Shown piece by piece: positions 32,601-41,072 of a DNA stretch of 64,000 nt. Both the position numbers and the translations under genes were made by a program. The stretch spans positions 23,831 to 87,830 of the forward strand of contig JBHELB010000006.1 in assembly GCA_041859045.1 (NCBI GenBank), given 5' to 3'. How positions within the stretch are numbered: the stretch's first letter is position 1; every line of letters begins with the position of its first letter. Origin of the DNA: JBHELB01 sp041859045. Lineage in GTDB: Bacteria > Hydrogenedentota > Hydrogenedentia > Hydrogenedentales > SLHB01. The notes below the pieces were generated by a model. It searched no databases, was not told the DNA's origin, and was given only the letters and a program-made list of their open reading frames with translations.

Positions 32601-33594
32601 CAACATCACGTCCAGCATCGTCACGAACAACCCCGTGAACACCAGCGTCGTCGGCACCTACACGGTGACCTACAACGTGACCAACTCGAGCAGCAACGCC
32701 GCCGACCAGGTGACGCGTACCGTCGTCGTTTACTCGACCGGTCCGGTCACCGGCAAGCGCGTGCTGGTCGTCGGTGACAGTTGGGCGCAGGCCGTTTCGG
32801 ATTCCGACATGATCGACAAGGTCTGTGACGACAACGGTCATGGCGAGTTCCAAGGCGAAGGCGCGCTCACGGCCATCGGCGGCACCACGGCGGAACAGTG
32901 GGCCAACAACTTCAACGTGGCGGGCACGGGTCTTCTTGACCGTCTCACGGCGGCGTTGAACGCGAACCCGACGATTGACATTGTCTACCTGAGCATCGGT
33001 GGCAATGACATGTGGGATGCGAACAACGACGGTTGGGTGAACGGCATCGATCCGACGGTCTGGACGCAGCACAAGGCCAATATCAAGGCGAACGTCGACG
33101 CGGTCGTCGACTATTGCTTGGCCTACAACAGCGCCATCAAGGTCGTGATCGCCGGCTACGACTACCTGAATCTGTGGGACACCATCTGGCAGGATCCGGT
33201 GGATCTGGTCATGTGGCAGGCCCTGGGTTCGCCGTCGCCTGCGCAGATCAACGGCGCCTTCGCCGACGCGGCGGTGGAAATCCGTCAGATTGCGTTGGAC
33301 AACCCGACGCGCGTGAAGTACGTGCAGGGCTTCGGTCTGATGCAATGGTGGAAGAACACCCCGTCCGGCGCGGCGCATCCTGGCACCATCGCGAACAGCT
33401 ACAGCCCGTGGCCGGGTGGTAACTCCGCGTACCCGACGCCGATGAGCACCCTGGGCGGCACGTCCAGCAACCGCGACGCCATCCACCTCAGCACCGCGCC
33501 TGCCAATTGGTACGACCCGGCGACCGAGTGCGGCTATGGCAAGCTGGTACAGAACGTGTACGACCAGGTGCTCGGAAACTGGCTGCTGAACTAA
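29623..33594 (+). CDS. Giant secreted protein with Ig-like repeats and SGNH hydrolase domain
   Basis: A 1323-residue protein with a Sec-type signal (cleavage near A-S-A-G at about residue 39). Three related beta-sandwich repeats occupy about 144-443, each beginning with a P-T-x-x-T-P-T-D-A-G or similar strand. A helical domain of unknown type follows (about 455-880). Two DUF5011/HYR-like Ig modules, each with Y-x-D-A-G-A-T-A, cover about 880-1040. The C-terminal SGNH/GDSL hydrolase has S1053 in G-D-S-W, N1128 in G-G-N-D and D1285/H1288 in D-A-I-H. I see no sortase or PEP-CTERM-type anchor. Codon choice looks strongly biased to C-ending codons, consistent with high expression. Probably an extracellular esterase/carbohydrate deacetylase. 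Confidence 0.8.
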   Translation: MTNLFLGKKGMGKSGLSVMAIAVSLALAATLFYSGPASAGWTNCSLVIAGGATWTTTLTPASRERATNDKNISWYKNANQYNQMPGGEYGLSGWTYLGGGKTVDFTIYPQLFPVSGALYGMRVQLANSAYAMREDSDTIYVDLDNPTISTPTDAGTYSSSSSLTFYWTASDGTSGINDYYMIVGTQPGWSDKFSGWIGAQPGSYTINNCSDAYTYYCTMYAKDNAGRVSSWTASSNGIMVDLTNPTVYTPTDAGYYDDGNVTFNFYGLDGQSGIAGYYYEVAADPNFTYVLASGTTSSSSYTYTDTVQGVTYYCKTKAIDNAGRLSGYSSASDGVRVDSQAPSTPSKPASAVDHDYVTFYWNESSDPGYDTGAGVGVTGYKVQVQDDQSSYVVNADVMTKNFYKFKGSVGRSYTCTVQAFDGAGNRSSFSTTSDSAAVGMASTTPSNSSVTGGQTDWMFDVTTSSVTSNWPGLSEGQTGSIYDKVRNFTNLTETYSLRYGQIVDVWYTSTSRASVAKLEGCGDGAAWTASYLAFLANEWAVTGDPATLAKINSTLNVFDMLTRCTKKSGFMARFAAPTNDSAYYEYYNGYTGGAYQCEAPWQNYTYLGYTSRDPYTGLAFGLCSVWKYVSDTNTNAKAKMLIERVIDRLVNDNWDIVAPAPGNQTTYNQVAFGWKAMWKRLGLAVNPTKYADFDSGTESYANLYAAAMASSGFDLKAKDFADYFANYLNSEQLWVLINTDPNSTRKAELTAKLEDMADSDHFQAVFASMYMNATGVTSNNIALGTLQGGLLDFQGGDKWMREVDQTSNPDYPYHNAENTLSLTALLVHDRPLSDFLWQRKPGLLADGADGIAYEYPALDMMLPYWQARVVSALAPGGPDETAPVITILGANPARVGTANTYTDAGATAWDEYDGNLTSSIQVTNGVNNSVPGTYYVDYEVTDAANNTGTAQRTVNVISGSIPVISLTGDPLVLVARYSTYNDAGATASDAIDGNITSSIVTNNPVNTSVVGTYTVTYNVTNSSSNAADQVTRTVVVYSTGPVTGKRVLVVGDSWAQAVSDSDMIDKVCDDNGHGEFQGEGALTAIGGTTAEQWANNFNVAGTGLLDRLTAALNANPTIDIVYLSIGGNDMWDANNDGWVNGIDPTVWTQHKANIKANVDAVVDYCLAYNSAIKVVIAGYDYLNLWDTIWQDPVDLVMWQALGSPSPAQINGAFADAAVEIRQIALDNPTRVKYVQGFGLMQWWKNTPSGAAHPGTIANSYSPWPGGNSAYPTPMSTLGGTSSNRDAIHLSTAPANWYDPATECGYGKLVQNVYDQVLGNWLLN

Positions 33595-33629
33595 CCCATC
33601 GCCATCGGCGAAAGCCGAAGGTCTGAATT

Positions 33630-33665
33630 GCCGCCCTTTCCCTTCGGGGAAGGGGCGGCTTTCTT
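33630..33665 (+). terminator. Intrinsic terminator after the SGNH protein gene
   Basis: GCCGCCC-ttt-CCC pairs with GGG-gaa-GGGGCGGC around a TTCG tetraloop and is followed by TTTCTT. It lies 36 bases after the stop and probably ends the transcript before the convergent aroA gene. Confidence 0.75.
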
Positions 33666-33719
33666 ATTCGAGACAGGGAACCCCTGGAAAAGAAAACGAG
33701 AATGTGGCTCCCTGTGCTG

Positions 33720-34973
33720 CTACCGAAGAGTATCGAAACGAGCGAAGAAATCGGGGAAGGTTTTTGAGACGCACTGCGGCTCATTGATGGTAACGCCGGG
33801 GATCCGCAGACCGGCCATGGCAAAACTCATGGCCATCCGGTGGTCGTCGTACGTGTCGATGGCGGCGGCATGTAGCGGACCGGGCGTAATGCGAAAGGCG
33901 TCTTCAAATTCTTCCACTTCCGCGCCAAGCTTTCTCAGTTCGCACGCGGTCGCACTGATGCGGTCGCACTCCTTGATGCGCAGGTTCGCGACGTTGCGGA
34001 TCGTGGTAGTCCCCTGAGCGAACAGCGCCGTCACGGCCAGCGTCTGCGCCATATCCGGCATCGCGTTGAGATCGACGTCTATCCCCCGCAATTCCGCGCC
34101 GGACTGCACCTCGATGAAGTCCGGGCCGTCGGTTACACGGCATCCCATCCGTTCAAGCACCCACGCAAATTGCGCGTCGCCCTGATGAGAGCTCCGGGAA
34201 AGGTTGCGCACGCGCACGCGTCCCCCCGCGATAGCCGCCGCCGCGAGGAAATACGATGCGCCCGACGCGTCCGCCTCAATCGCGTAAGTTCCCGGCGCGT
34301 AGGATTGGCCGTGCGGCACGCAGAACGCTTGATAGTCCTCGTGCGAACCGATTACGCCGCGTTCGGCCATCATGGCAAGCGTCAGATCGATATACGGCTT
34401 CGAAACAAGTTCCCCTTCGATAACGATCTCCGTCGCGCGGGTGGCCCTTGGCGCCGCCATCAGGAGTCCGCTCAGATATTGACTGCTTGCGCTTCCCTTG
34501 ACCGACGTCCGCCCGCCAAACGCGCCGTGTCCGCGCACCGTCAGCGGCGGACACCCAGTTGCCGTGTGCACATCGACGCCCCACGCACGCAAGGCCTCCG
34601 CAAGATCCAGGATAGGCCGCTGCCGCATGCGCTCGTTGCCGTCGAGCACGACCTCGCCCTCCAGCGTCGCACACGCCGCGGCAAGGAATCGCACGGCGGT
34701 CCCGGAATTGCCGAGGAACAACGGCTCGCGGGGTGGGGTCAATGGCCGCCCTTGCACAGTAAGAGCCTGTTCGCCGCGCGTAACCTCAAGCCCCAGCCCG
34801 CGTAAGCCGTCCACCATACGGTCCGCGTCGTCGCAGTCCGCCGGATCGAGGAGCACACTCGGCCCATGCGTCAACGCCGCCATGACCAACGCGCGCGCGG
34901 TGCAACTCTTCGAGCCGGGAATGCTGACCTCGGCGTCCAGATTCGTACGAGGAGTAATCGATGCATGTGTCAT
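33720..34973 (-). CDS. aroA: 3-phosphoshikimate 1-carboxyvinyltransferase (EPSP synthase)
   Basis: A 417-residue enzyme that joins shikimate 3-phosphate and phosphoenolpyruvate in aromatic amino acid synthesis. Recognisable blocks are G-S-K-S-C-T-A-R-A-L near residue 20 (the shikimate-3-phosphate Lys/Ser), F-L-G-N-S-G-T-A-V-R-F-L at about 86-97 (a variant of the usual L-G-N-A-G-T), R-I-K-E-C-D-R-I and D-D-H-R-M-A-M-S near the C-terminus. Length is normal. The start overlaps the stop of the upstream SAM-hydrolase-family gene by 4 bases, so the pair is coupled. Confidence 0.95.
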   Translation of the reverse strand: MTHASITPRTNLDAEVSIPGSKSCTARALVMAALTHGPSVLLDPADCDDADRMVDGLRGLGLEVTRGEQALTVQGRPLTPPREPLFLGNSGTAVRFLAAACATLEGEVVLDGNERMRQRPILDLAEALRAWGVDVHTATGCPPLTVRGHGAFGGRTSVKGSASSQYLSGLLMAAPRATRATEIVIEGELVSKPYIDLTLAMMAERGVIGSHEDYQAFCVPHGQSYAPGTYAIEADASGASYFLAAAAIAGGRVRVRNLSRSSHQGDAQFAWVLERMGCRVTDGPDFIEVQSGAELRGIDVDLNAMPDMAQTLAVTALFAQGTTTIRNVANLRIKECDRISATACELRKLGAEVEEFEDAFRITPGPLHAAAIDTYDDHRMAMSFAMAGLRIPGVTINEPQCVSKTFPDFFARFDTLR

Positions 34974-35749
34974 AGGGTAAGAAACACCTCAACCGGCGCA
35001 CCGTGTTCCAGGTTCAACACCTGTGCGGCGCTGCCCCCGTTCACGGAAAGCTCTAGGTAGTCTGAACTGCCAAACAGCGCTACAAGTTCACCAGACGCCA
35101 CATCGTTATAGGTCTTGCCGATCGCCACTCGGCGTCCACCGACCTCAACCGCCACGATGTGAGCCCCGCCGAGACTAGCGCGAGAGACGTTTGAGATCGC
35201 ATTTCCAAACCGGTCCACATGCGCGACAACGCCCTGCATGCTGTCACTGGCGATGCGTATTGGCGCAGGGAACTGAAGACGCACCGGCGTTTCGATCCTC
35301 GGTCCTGCTTCTTCGGGGGGCGCACCCGCCGCCAAGCGCGCCGCCGCCGGAGCGAACACGTCGCGCCCGTGAAACGTGGGGCTGACTGGATCGCGCATCC
35401 AGTCAGAATTCGTAATCGCCCAGGCCTCGACCGAATAGCGCGCCGCCAAGATTGATACGAGGCCGTTGTCAGGCCCCACGAACAACCACTCCCCCACGCG
35501 CGCAACCATTCCAAGACGCTCGGTGCCCACGCCAGGATCGACCACCGCAAAGTGCACCGTCCCTGGGGGAAAATACGGCGCTGAAGCCGCGAGAAACAGC
35601 GCCCCTTCCATGATGTCCTGCGGCGGGATGTCGTGGGTCAGATCGATCAACGTCGCACTGGGGCACTGCGAAAGCATGACGCCCTTCACCGCGGCCACAT
35701 AAGGGTCGCGCGTGCCGAAGTCGGTGGTCAGCGTAATGCACCTGGGCAC
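34970..35749 (-). CDS. SAM hydroxide adenosyltransferase family protein (DUF62)
   Basis: I start at GTG 35749, one base after the upstream gene's TGA; a longer frame would overlap that gene. The 259-residue protein begins V-P-R-C-I-T-L-T-T-D-F-G-T-R-D-P-Y-V, which carries the D-F-G and D-P-Y landmarks of the SAM chlorinase/fluorinase/hydroxide adenosyltransferase family. H-F-A-V-V-D-P-G-V-G-T is the second conserved segment and F-V-G-P-D-N-G-L the third. Members split S-adenosylmethionine to adenosine and methionine; whether this one uses water or halide cannot be read reliably. Cytoplasmic. Confidence 0.85.
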   Translation of the reverse strand: MPRCITLTTDFGTRDPYVAAVKGVMLSQCPSATLIDLTHDIPPQDIMEGALFLAASAPYFPPGTVHFAVVDPGVGTERLGMVARVGEWLFVGPDNGLVSILAARYSVEAWAITNSDWMRDPVSPTFHGRDVFAPAAARLAAGAPPEEAGPRIETPVRLQFPAPIRIASDSMQGVVAHVDRFGNAISNVSRASLGGAHIVAVEVGGRRVAIGKTYNDVASGELVALFGSSDYLELSVNGGSAAQVLNLEHGAPVEVFLTL

Positions 35750-35750
35750 G

Positions 35751-36680
35751 TCACTCGCCTGCCACGCACACGCAATTCCGCCCGGCATGTTTGGCGGCAT
35801 AGAGCGCCTTGTCCGCGGCGGCGATGATAAGTTCCACCGACGCGCCGTGCTGGGGCCATTCCGCCAACCCCTGGCTAATCGTTACGGAGAACCGATGCTC
35901 GCCAAACTCGAATACGCGGTCGGCGATCGTCTTGCGGATGGTCTCGGCAACGTCCCGCGCGATGTCGAGCGTAGCGTGCGCAAACAACAGCACCGTCTCG
36001 TCACCGCCATAGAGGCCGCCGAGATCGTGCTCGCGTAGACATTGGCGAAGCATGACGCCCATCTCGCGCACCACCATACGCCCCGCCAAATGGCCGTAGG
36101 TATCGTTGACGCGCTTGAGGCCGTCTAGGTCGGTCATCGCGATCACGAACGGCCCCGCGTCCGCCCCCTTGCCGATCTCCGCCTCCATACGTCTGCGGAA
36201 CGACTCAAGCGTCATCAATCCGGTCAAACTATCGTAGTGGATGCGCCGGTACACGTCGCGGTAGAACTGAGCATCGAGCGGGTCCGCCAGCAGGAAACGG
36301 AAAACGACGTCGCCCATCTGAATCGTATCGCCGTGCTTAAGCCGGGCGGTCGAGATGGTCGAACTGTTCACTTGGGTACCGTTGAGACTCTGTAGATCGA
36401 CAACCTCGAAGTGGAACGCGCCGTCTTCGTCCCGTTGGCGCGCAATCCGTGCGTGCTGACGCGACATGGACGGGGAGACAATCTGAACTCCCACCTCTGG
36501 CGAGCGCCCGAAAATCGTCTCCGGCTCCGTCAACTGGATCTCGCGCCCGATCTCCCATCCTGAAAGCACGACTAAACTTGCTCGGTGCGCGGCCCGCGCC
36601 GCACAGAGCATCTCTGTGGAGAGTTGGATTGTCTCATCGGGACGGAATGGCGTCCCGGGCTCTTGATTGTCGCTCGTCAT
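35751..36680 (-). CDS. FHA-GGDEF diguanylate cyclase-like protein
   Basis: A 309-residue soluble protein. An FHA phosphopeptide-binding domain covers about 35-130 with G-R-S-P-E-V at 58-63 and S-x-S-R-Q-H-A-R-I at 71-79. The GGDEF domain follows a linker; the active-site loop reads G-G-D-E-T at 225-229 (Thr where Phe is usual), and D-x-D-G-L-K-x-V-N-D-x-Y-G-H at 184-197 is normal. The metal and catalytic residues are kept, so cyclic-di-GMP synthesis is possible. The FHA module suggests control by a Ser/Thr kinase. It is the first gene of a three-gene set with DUF62 and aroA. Confidence 0.9.
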   Translation of the reverse strand: MTSDNQEPGTPFRPDETIQLSTEMLCAARAAHRASLVVLSGWEIGREIQLTEPETIFGRSPEVGVQIVSPSMSRQHARIARQRDEDGAFHFEVVDLQSLNGTQVNSSTISTARLKHGDTIQMGDVVFRFLLADPLDAQFYRDVYRRIHYDSLTGLMTLESFRRRMEAEIGKGADAGPFVIAMTDLDGLKRVNDTYGHLAGRMVVREMGVMLRQCLREHDLGGLYGGDETVLLFAHATLDIARDVAETIRKTIADRVFEFGEHRFSVTISQGLAEWPQHGASVELIIAAADKALYAAKHAGRNCVCVAGE

Positions 36681-36762
36681 GAAACCGCCACCTTATCTAG
36701 AGCCATCATAGCAGCAGTCTCACCGTTCCGCAAAGGGTGTGTGCAGAAACACATCCGCGCAA

Positions 36763-37659
36763 TCACCCGGCTCGCCATCCCTGAAGGTAGCCGAGCGCGG
36801 TTTCGAGCTGGGCGCGGTCGGTAATGGGCCCGCGGCCACGACCGAACACCTTGCGCAACGCCCAGTCGCCTAGCCCCGCAATCCCCCGAGATATGCCCCC
36901 ATGCCCCGGATACGCCCGCTCGATACGTGCCCGGGCATAGCCCGTGCGCCGAGCCTTTTCGAGGATATGTGCGGGCGTCAAGCGTTCGGGCTGAATGTAG
37001 TGACGCACGCGCAGGGCCGGTTCCCAGACAATCCGCCCAGCGCCGCGCGTCTCAATGCGCAGCAGAATGTCTTCGTCGTCGGCCTCCGCGGTTACCCGGC
37101 CATCCGGCCCCTTGAGGTCTGTGCGAAATCCACCAAGTTCCCGCAGGGTTTCAACCCGAAATGCCATATTTGTGCCAAAAAGAATGCGGGGATAGCGCAG
37201 ATCCATGCGGTACGACGCATGGTCGAGGCGGTTGAAAAGCGGGTCAAGCGTTGGCTCATACCAGTCCGGCACGGGACCCAGCCAGCCGACCTCAATCGGC
37301 CCGCCGGCCGCGGCGAGTCCCGGCTCCTCGGCGTACACCTGCGCAAGCGCTTCAAGATACCCTGGAAGAAGTCTCGCGTCGTCATCGATAAACGCCAGTA
37401 GTTCACTCTCGGTTTCCGCAATCGCGCGATTGCGGGCAAACCCGAGTCCCGGCTGTTCTTCGCGAACATACCGCAACGGAACGCCTGACGCCGCCTGCGC
37501 CTGCGCCACGCGTGCGGTCGCGTCGGTCGAGGCGTTGTCCACCACAAGCAGCGCACTCCCCGGCACTGCGGCGGTCTGCTCAAGGACGGAACGAATCGCG
37601 TCCTCCAAGAAACGCTCCCCGTTGCGGGTGCAAATGGCCACCGTGATGCGCGCGGTCAT
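36763..37659 (-). CDS. Family 2 glycosyltransferase
   Basis: A 298-residue GT-A fold enzyme: M-T-A-R-I-T-V-A-I-C-T-R-N-G-E-R at the start, V-V-D-N-A-S-T-D-A-T for nucleotide binding, and the metal-binding acidic motif F-I-D-D-D-A-R-L-L-P-G at about 90-100. A conserved W-E-P-A-L-x-V-x-H segment is seen later. No transmembrane helix. The start overlaps the stop of the upstream GT by 4 bases (ATGA). It probably transfers a sugar from an NDP donor during surface glycan assembly. Confidence 0.9.
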   Translation of the reverse strand: MTARITVAICTRNGERFLEDAIRSVLEQTAAVPGSALLVVDNASTDATARVAQAQAASGVPLRYVREEQPGLGFARNRAIAETESELLAFIDDDARLLPGYLEALAQVYAEEPGLAAAGGPIEVGWLGPVPDWYEPTLDPLFNRLDHASYRMDLRYPRILFGTNMAFRVETLRELGGFRTDLKGPDGRVTAEADDEDILLRIETRGAGRIVWEPALRVRHYIQPERLTPAHILEKARRTGYARARIERAYPGHGGISRGIAGLGDWALRKVFGRGRGPITDRAQLETALGYLQGWRAG

Positions 37660-38759
37660 AGGTGCGCTCCCTTCGTGTCCAAGGCCTCAATAAACTGACG
37701 GCACAGCACGTCGTAATTGTACTGCTCGCAGGCCGCCTGATGCCCGGCGCGCCCCAGACGCGCCCGCGCGTCCGGATCGACTAACAACGACTGCACCACA
37801 TTGGCCGCCTCGGCGGCATCGCGCACGAGACAAAGCCGCCCCTCTCCCATACGCTCAATCTCGGCCGTTCGCGTGGCCACAACGGCCTTGCCATGAGCCC
37901 AGTATTCGGCGAGTTTCACGGGTGAACATCGATCCGCGAGGCGTGACGGAAGATACGCCACCAAACACACGGCGGCCTGGCGTATCGCTGCTAACGCCTC
38001 GTCGTGCGAAACCGCACCGGGCGCATCCAGATTCGGCAGTGTTTTCGCGGCTTCAGCCAGTTCGGGCCAGCGACGACCGGCGCCCAACACGCGCACCGGA
38101 ACGTCGGGCAAGCGGTGGGCCAGTTCGATTAGGAACGCCACGTCGATGCGCTCGCCGATCTGCCCCACGAACAACACCCCTTCCCCGCCACGTAGCGAGG
38201 CCTCGTCGAGTAGCTCAGGGAACGCCGCCGCACCGTTGGGCAGCAGAACGACACGCCGGGCCCATGGACGCAGATCCTCGGCCAGCAATGCGGCCGTCGC
38301 CAGGCACAGATCGGAAAGGCGCGCGACCGCGGGAATGATGACGCGCCGCAGCAGAGCCCGCTCCCAGGGAACACGCGACCACTCCGGCCAGTCATCGGTG
38401 TAATCCAGAACCGCCTTACACGACGAGAACCGAAGCAGCAACGCGGGCAGCAGCGCGTACACAACGTCGTACAACAACACGACGTCTGGTCGTTCGCGCC
38501 GGATCAAACACATGTTGTCCCACCCCTGCGCGAGGGCCATACGCACCCCGCGCGGAAGGCCACTCTGACGGCGAAGCACGCGCACGCCCTCCTGCACAGG
38601 CACCTGCGTCGGCGGGTCGAGGTGTTGCGGCAAATGCCCAGCGTAGCGAAACGGCTCGACATAGACGATCTCGTGCCCCAACGCCGCCAATGCGCCGGAT
38701 AGCGCATTCGCGCGTTGATAGAAGTCCCACGCGGTGTTGGAGAGCACGAGAATCTTCAC
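37656..38759 (-). CDS. GT-B type glycosyltransferase (family 1/4-like)
   Basis: A 367-residue enzyme with M-K-I-L-V-L-S-N-T-A-W at the start, an N-terminal Rossmann-like half and a C-terminal half with V-L-F-V-G-Q-I-G-E-R-I-D and V-K-L-A-E-Y-W-A-H-G-K-A-V-V-A-T. The last segment corresponds to the E-x(7)-E-type donor-binding region of GT4 enzymes in a divergent form. Cytoplasmic or membrane-associated. It lies in a set of four glycosyltransferases. Sugar donor and acceptor are unknown. Confidence 0.85.
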   Translation of the reverse strand: MKILVLSNTAWDFYQRANALSGALAALGHEIVYVEPFRYAGHLPQHLDPPTQVPVQEGVRVLRRQSGLPRGVRMALAQGWDNMCLIRRERPDVVLLYDVVYALLPALLLRFSSCKAVLDYTDDWPEWSRVPWERALLRRVIIPAVARLSDLCLATAALLAEDLRPWARRVVLLPNGAAAFPELLDEASLRGGEGVLFVGQIGERIDVAFLIELAHRLPDVPVRVLGAGRRWPELAEAAKTLPNLDAPGAVSHDEALAAIRQAAVCLVAYLPSRLADRCSPVKLAEYWAHGKAVVATRTAEIERMGEGRLCLVRDAAEAANVVQSLLVDPDARARLGRAGHQAACEQYNYDVLCRQFIEALDTKGAHL

Positions 38760-38816
38760 CGATTCATCCTTCGCTTCTCACTCGCCCTGCCGCCACGCCT
38801 ATAAGGTCAATGGCGC

Positions 38817-39917
38817 TCAACACGTCGCCAACACCTCCTGCAATCGCCGAGCCGCATCCGCCCATGTGAAGCGCTGTATGTTGGCGATGCCGTTCTCGCG
38901 CAGACGCGCGCGCATCGGCTCGTCTTCCACCAAGCGCAGCAGCCCTTCCGCGATAGATTCGACATCGAAGGGATCGACGTACAGCGCCGCCTCGCCGCCA
39001 ACTTCCGGCATACAGCTCGCGGTACTGTTCAGGACCGGGACTTCGCACCCTTGCGCCTCGAGCACAGTAAATCCGAATCCTTCGTAAAGCGAGACATGCG
39101 CGTAGACGTCGGCCAAGGTATAGATTGCGGGCATGTCTTCCGCAGGCACGGGGCCCAGAATATGCACGCGCTCGCCCCGCTGCACATACTGGGAGATGGC
39201 CGGATCGATGGGCACATTCGCGCGACCGCCGGTAAGTACGAGCGAGTGCGGAACACGCCCGCGAATGCGCTCAAACGCCTTCAATAACCGCGGCACATTT
39301 TTTCGTGGCGACAGATTCGAAGCGTAGAAGATGAATTTTTCGGGCAAGCTATAGCGCTCACGCACCTCCTCGAGCTTTGCGTCATCGCGCACGGGCCGAT
39401 ACGCCTCCGAGAGGCCGGGGTAAATGACCGTGATGCGTTCCTCGTCAATGCTCAGAATATTGACCATGTCGCTGCGGGTGTGGCGCGAAATTGCGATGAA
39501 ATGGGCGGCTTTGCGCGCGCTGCGCCGCATCATCCGGCGCATATAGAGCGTGTCAAGATGTCCATAGACCGGTTTTCCCGGCAAATAGTATGCGAGGTCA
39601 AGAAACGACACCACGGCGGGGGTGTGCAGACCAAACGGCGTAACGTTCTTCGGCAACCAGACCGCGTCAAACTGCAGCCCGTTCATCACGTGCGCGGCGT
39701 ACCAATGGTCCTGCAAGAGGCGCGCGGTATCGGGAACCGGTTCATAGCGAACAGAAGCAGAAGACGTCGCAGGAAGCGCGGAGGCAGGCACTAGAATATG
39801 GATATCCAGTCGCGGATCCGGGGCCTTCTCTACGGCAAGCGCCATCTGCCGGGCATACTCCGCCGGCCCTTTGCCCCAGGCGCCGAACTCGCGGCAGTAA
39901 AGAGCAACACGCTTCAT
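38817..39917 (-). CDS. GT4 glycosyltransferase
   Basis: The 366-residue protein has the classical GT4 landmarks: a G-A-W-G-K-G-P-A-E-Y-A-R-Q-M loop near the N-terminus, I-A-I-S-R-H-T-R-S-D-M, the donor-site strand F-I-F-Y-A-S-N-L-S-P-R-K-N-V-P-R-L-L-K-A-F, and H-V-S-L-Y-E-G-F-G-F-T-V-L-E-A-Q-G-C-E-V-P-V containing the E-G-F-G-F-x-x-x-E motif. It is a retaining enzyme by family. It starts 7 bases downstream of the GT2 gene stop, which points to one transcript. Confidence 0.93.
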   Translation of the reverse strand: MKRVALYCREFGAWGKGPAEYARQMALAVEKAPDPRLDIHILVPASALPATSSASVRYEPVPDTARLLQDHWYAAHVMNGLQFDAVWLPKNVTPFGLHTPAVVSFLDLAYYLPGKPVYGHLDTLYMRRMMRRSARKAAHFIAISRHTRSDMVNILSIDEERITVIYPGLSEAYRPVRDDAKLEEVRERYSLPEKFIFYASNLSPRKNVPRLLKAFERIRGRVPHSLVLTGGRANVPIDPAISQYVQRGERVHILGPVPAEDMPAIYTLADVYAHVSLYEGFGFTVLEAQGCEVPVLNSTASCMPEVGGEAALYVDPFDVESIAEGLLRLVEDEPMRARLRENGIANIQRFTWADAARRLQEVLATC

Positions 39918-39924
39918 GGAGTGC

Positions 39925-40899
39925 TCAGTCTTCCTCGATTGAATAAGGCTTTTTGTCCTGTGACTCGAAATAAATACGCACGACCATCTCGGCCAGGATG
40001 CCCATCATAATGAACATAAACCCGAGGATGATCAGCATCGCGGCGAGCAAGAGCAGCGGCGTCCGGTTGAGGCTCAGCCCCTCGAATATTTTCAAATAGA
40101 ACGCGTATGCGGAAGAAGGCAGCGCCAGAAAGATGCAGAGAAGCCCCATTCCCCCAAACAGGTGAATCGGTTTGGTCTGATAGAGCGCCATAAAACGAAT
40201 CGTAATAAGGTCGAGCACCACCTTGAAGACACGGGTTAACCCGTACTTCGAGGTCCCTCGTCGCCGCGGGTGATGCGTGACCGGCACTTCCGTCACGCGA
40301 CCGCCGAACCACGAGCAGTAGATCGGGATAAAGCGATGCATCTCGCCGTAGAGCCGCACATCCTTGATCACGTCGCGGCGGTACGCCTTCAGCGTGCAGC
40401 CATAGTCGTGCAGATGCACGCCTGTGACCCGTGAGATGAGCCAGTTTGCCGCAACGGAGGGAAGACGCCGCGAAAAGAAGCGGTCGTGCCGCTCGCGCCG
40501 CCAGCCGCTCACCACGTCGTACCCCTCCTCGAGCTTGCTCAGCAACAAAGGGATATCCTTCGGATCGTTTTGCAGATCGCCGTCCAGCGGGATAAGCACA
40601 TCGCCGCGCGCGTGTTCGATGCCGGCCTGAATGGCCGCTGTCTGCCCGAAGTTGCGCCGAAAATGGATAACCCTCACCGCGGGATCGCGTTGAGCGATAT
40701 CTTCGAGCAAACGCCGGGTGCCGTCCGTACTGCCGTCGTTGATGAAAAGGATCTCGGACGCCAGGTCGAGCGTGTCCAATACTCGCCGCACGGCCTCGTG
40801 CAGCGGCGCAACGTTCTCCACCTCGTTATACACCGGAATCAACACGGACAGCCCGAGTCCGTGCGCCGAGTTTCCGTTCTTCCTCGCTCGTCGTTCCAT
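39925..40899 (-). CDS. GT2 glycosyltransferase with C-terminal membrane helices (polyprenyl-phosphate type)
   Basis: I use ATG 40899, with GGAAAGAG just upstream; a GTG 5 codons earlier is also possible. The 324-residue protein has the GT-A start L-S-V-L-I-P-V-Y-N-E-V-E-N-V, the acidic motif P-L-D-G-D-L-Q-N-D-P-K-D and a conserved R-R-G-T-S-K-Y-G-L-T-R-V segment before two C-terminal transmembrane helices. This arrangement matches polyprenyl-phosphate sugar synthases of the DPM1/ArnC/GtrB type. It is the first gene after the promoter, so it may supply lipid-linked sugar for the three other transferases. Confidence 0.9.
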   Translation of the reverse strand: MERRARKNGNSAHGLGLSVLIPVYNEVENVAPLHEAVRRVLDTLDLASEILFINDGSTDGTRRLLEDIAQRDPAVRVIHFRRNFGQTAAIQAGIEHARGDVLIPLDGDLQNDPKDIPLLLSKLEEGYDVVSGWRRERHDRFFSRRLPSVAANWLISRVTGVHLHDYGCTLKAYRRDVIKDVRLYGEMHRFIPIYCSWFGGRVTEVPVTHHPRRRGTSKYGLTRVFKVVLDLITIRFMALYQTKPIHLFGGMGLLCIFLALPSSAYAFYLKIFEGLSLNRTPLLLLAAMLIILGFMFIMMGILAEMVVRIYFESQDKKPYSIEED

Positions 40900-40928
40900 G
40901 TTTTCTCTTTCCACCCCTTCCCCGCGTC

Positions 40929-40957
40929 ATTATACGGACAACAGGGGCAACCCCCAA
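40929..40957 (-). promoter_or_regulatory. Promoter of the four-glycosyltransferase operon
   Basis: Reading leftward, TTGGGG (40957-40952) and a perfect TATAAT (40934-40929) are 17 bases apart. The start point would lie near 40922, giving a leader of about 23 bases before ATG 40899. The -10 is ideal; the -35 matches only in its first three bases. Confidence 0.55.
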
Positions 40958-41072
40958 ATCCTCTCAATGTCCCGACTGTGGCCATCGATATTTCTCAATA
41001 TAGGGCTTGCATCGACGCGGCGCTTGCGAGATGATGGTGTTAGCCGTTGGGGAGAAGTAAGGAAAACTGCGC

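Noticed and set aside
30670..33486. A long open frame on the minus strand opposite the giant SGNH protein gene
   Set aside because: Its protein is Arg/Val/His-rich with no motif, as expected from antisense of biased GC-ending codons; the plus-strand gene has signal peptide, domains and catalytic motifs.
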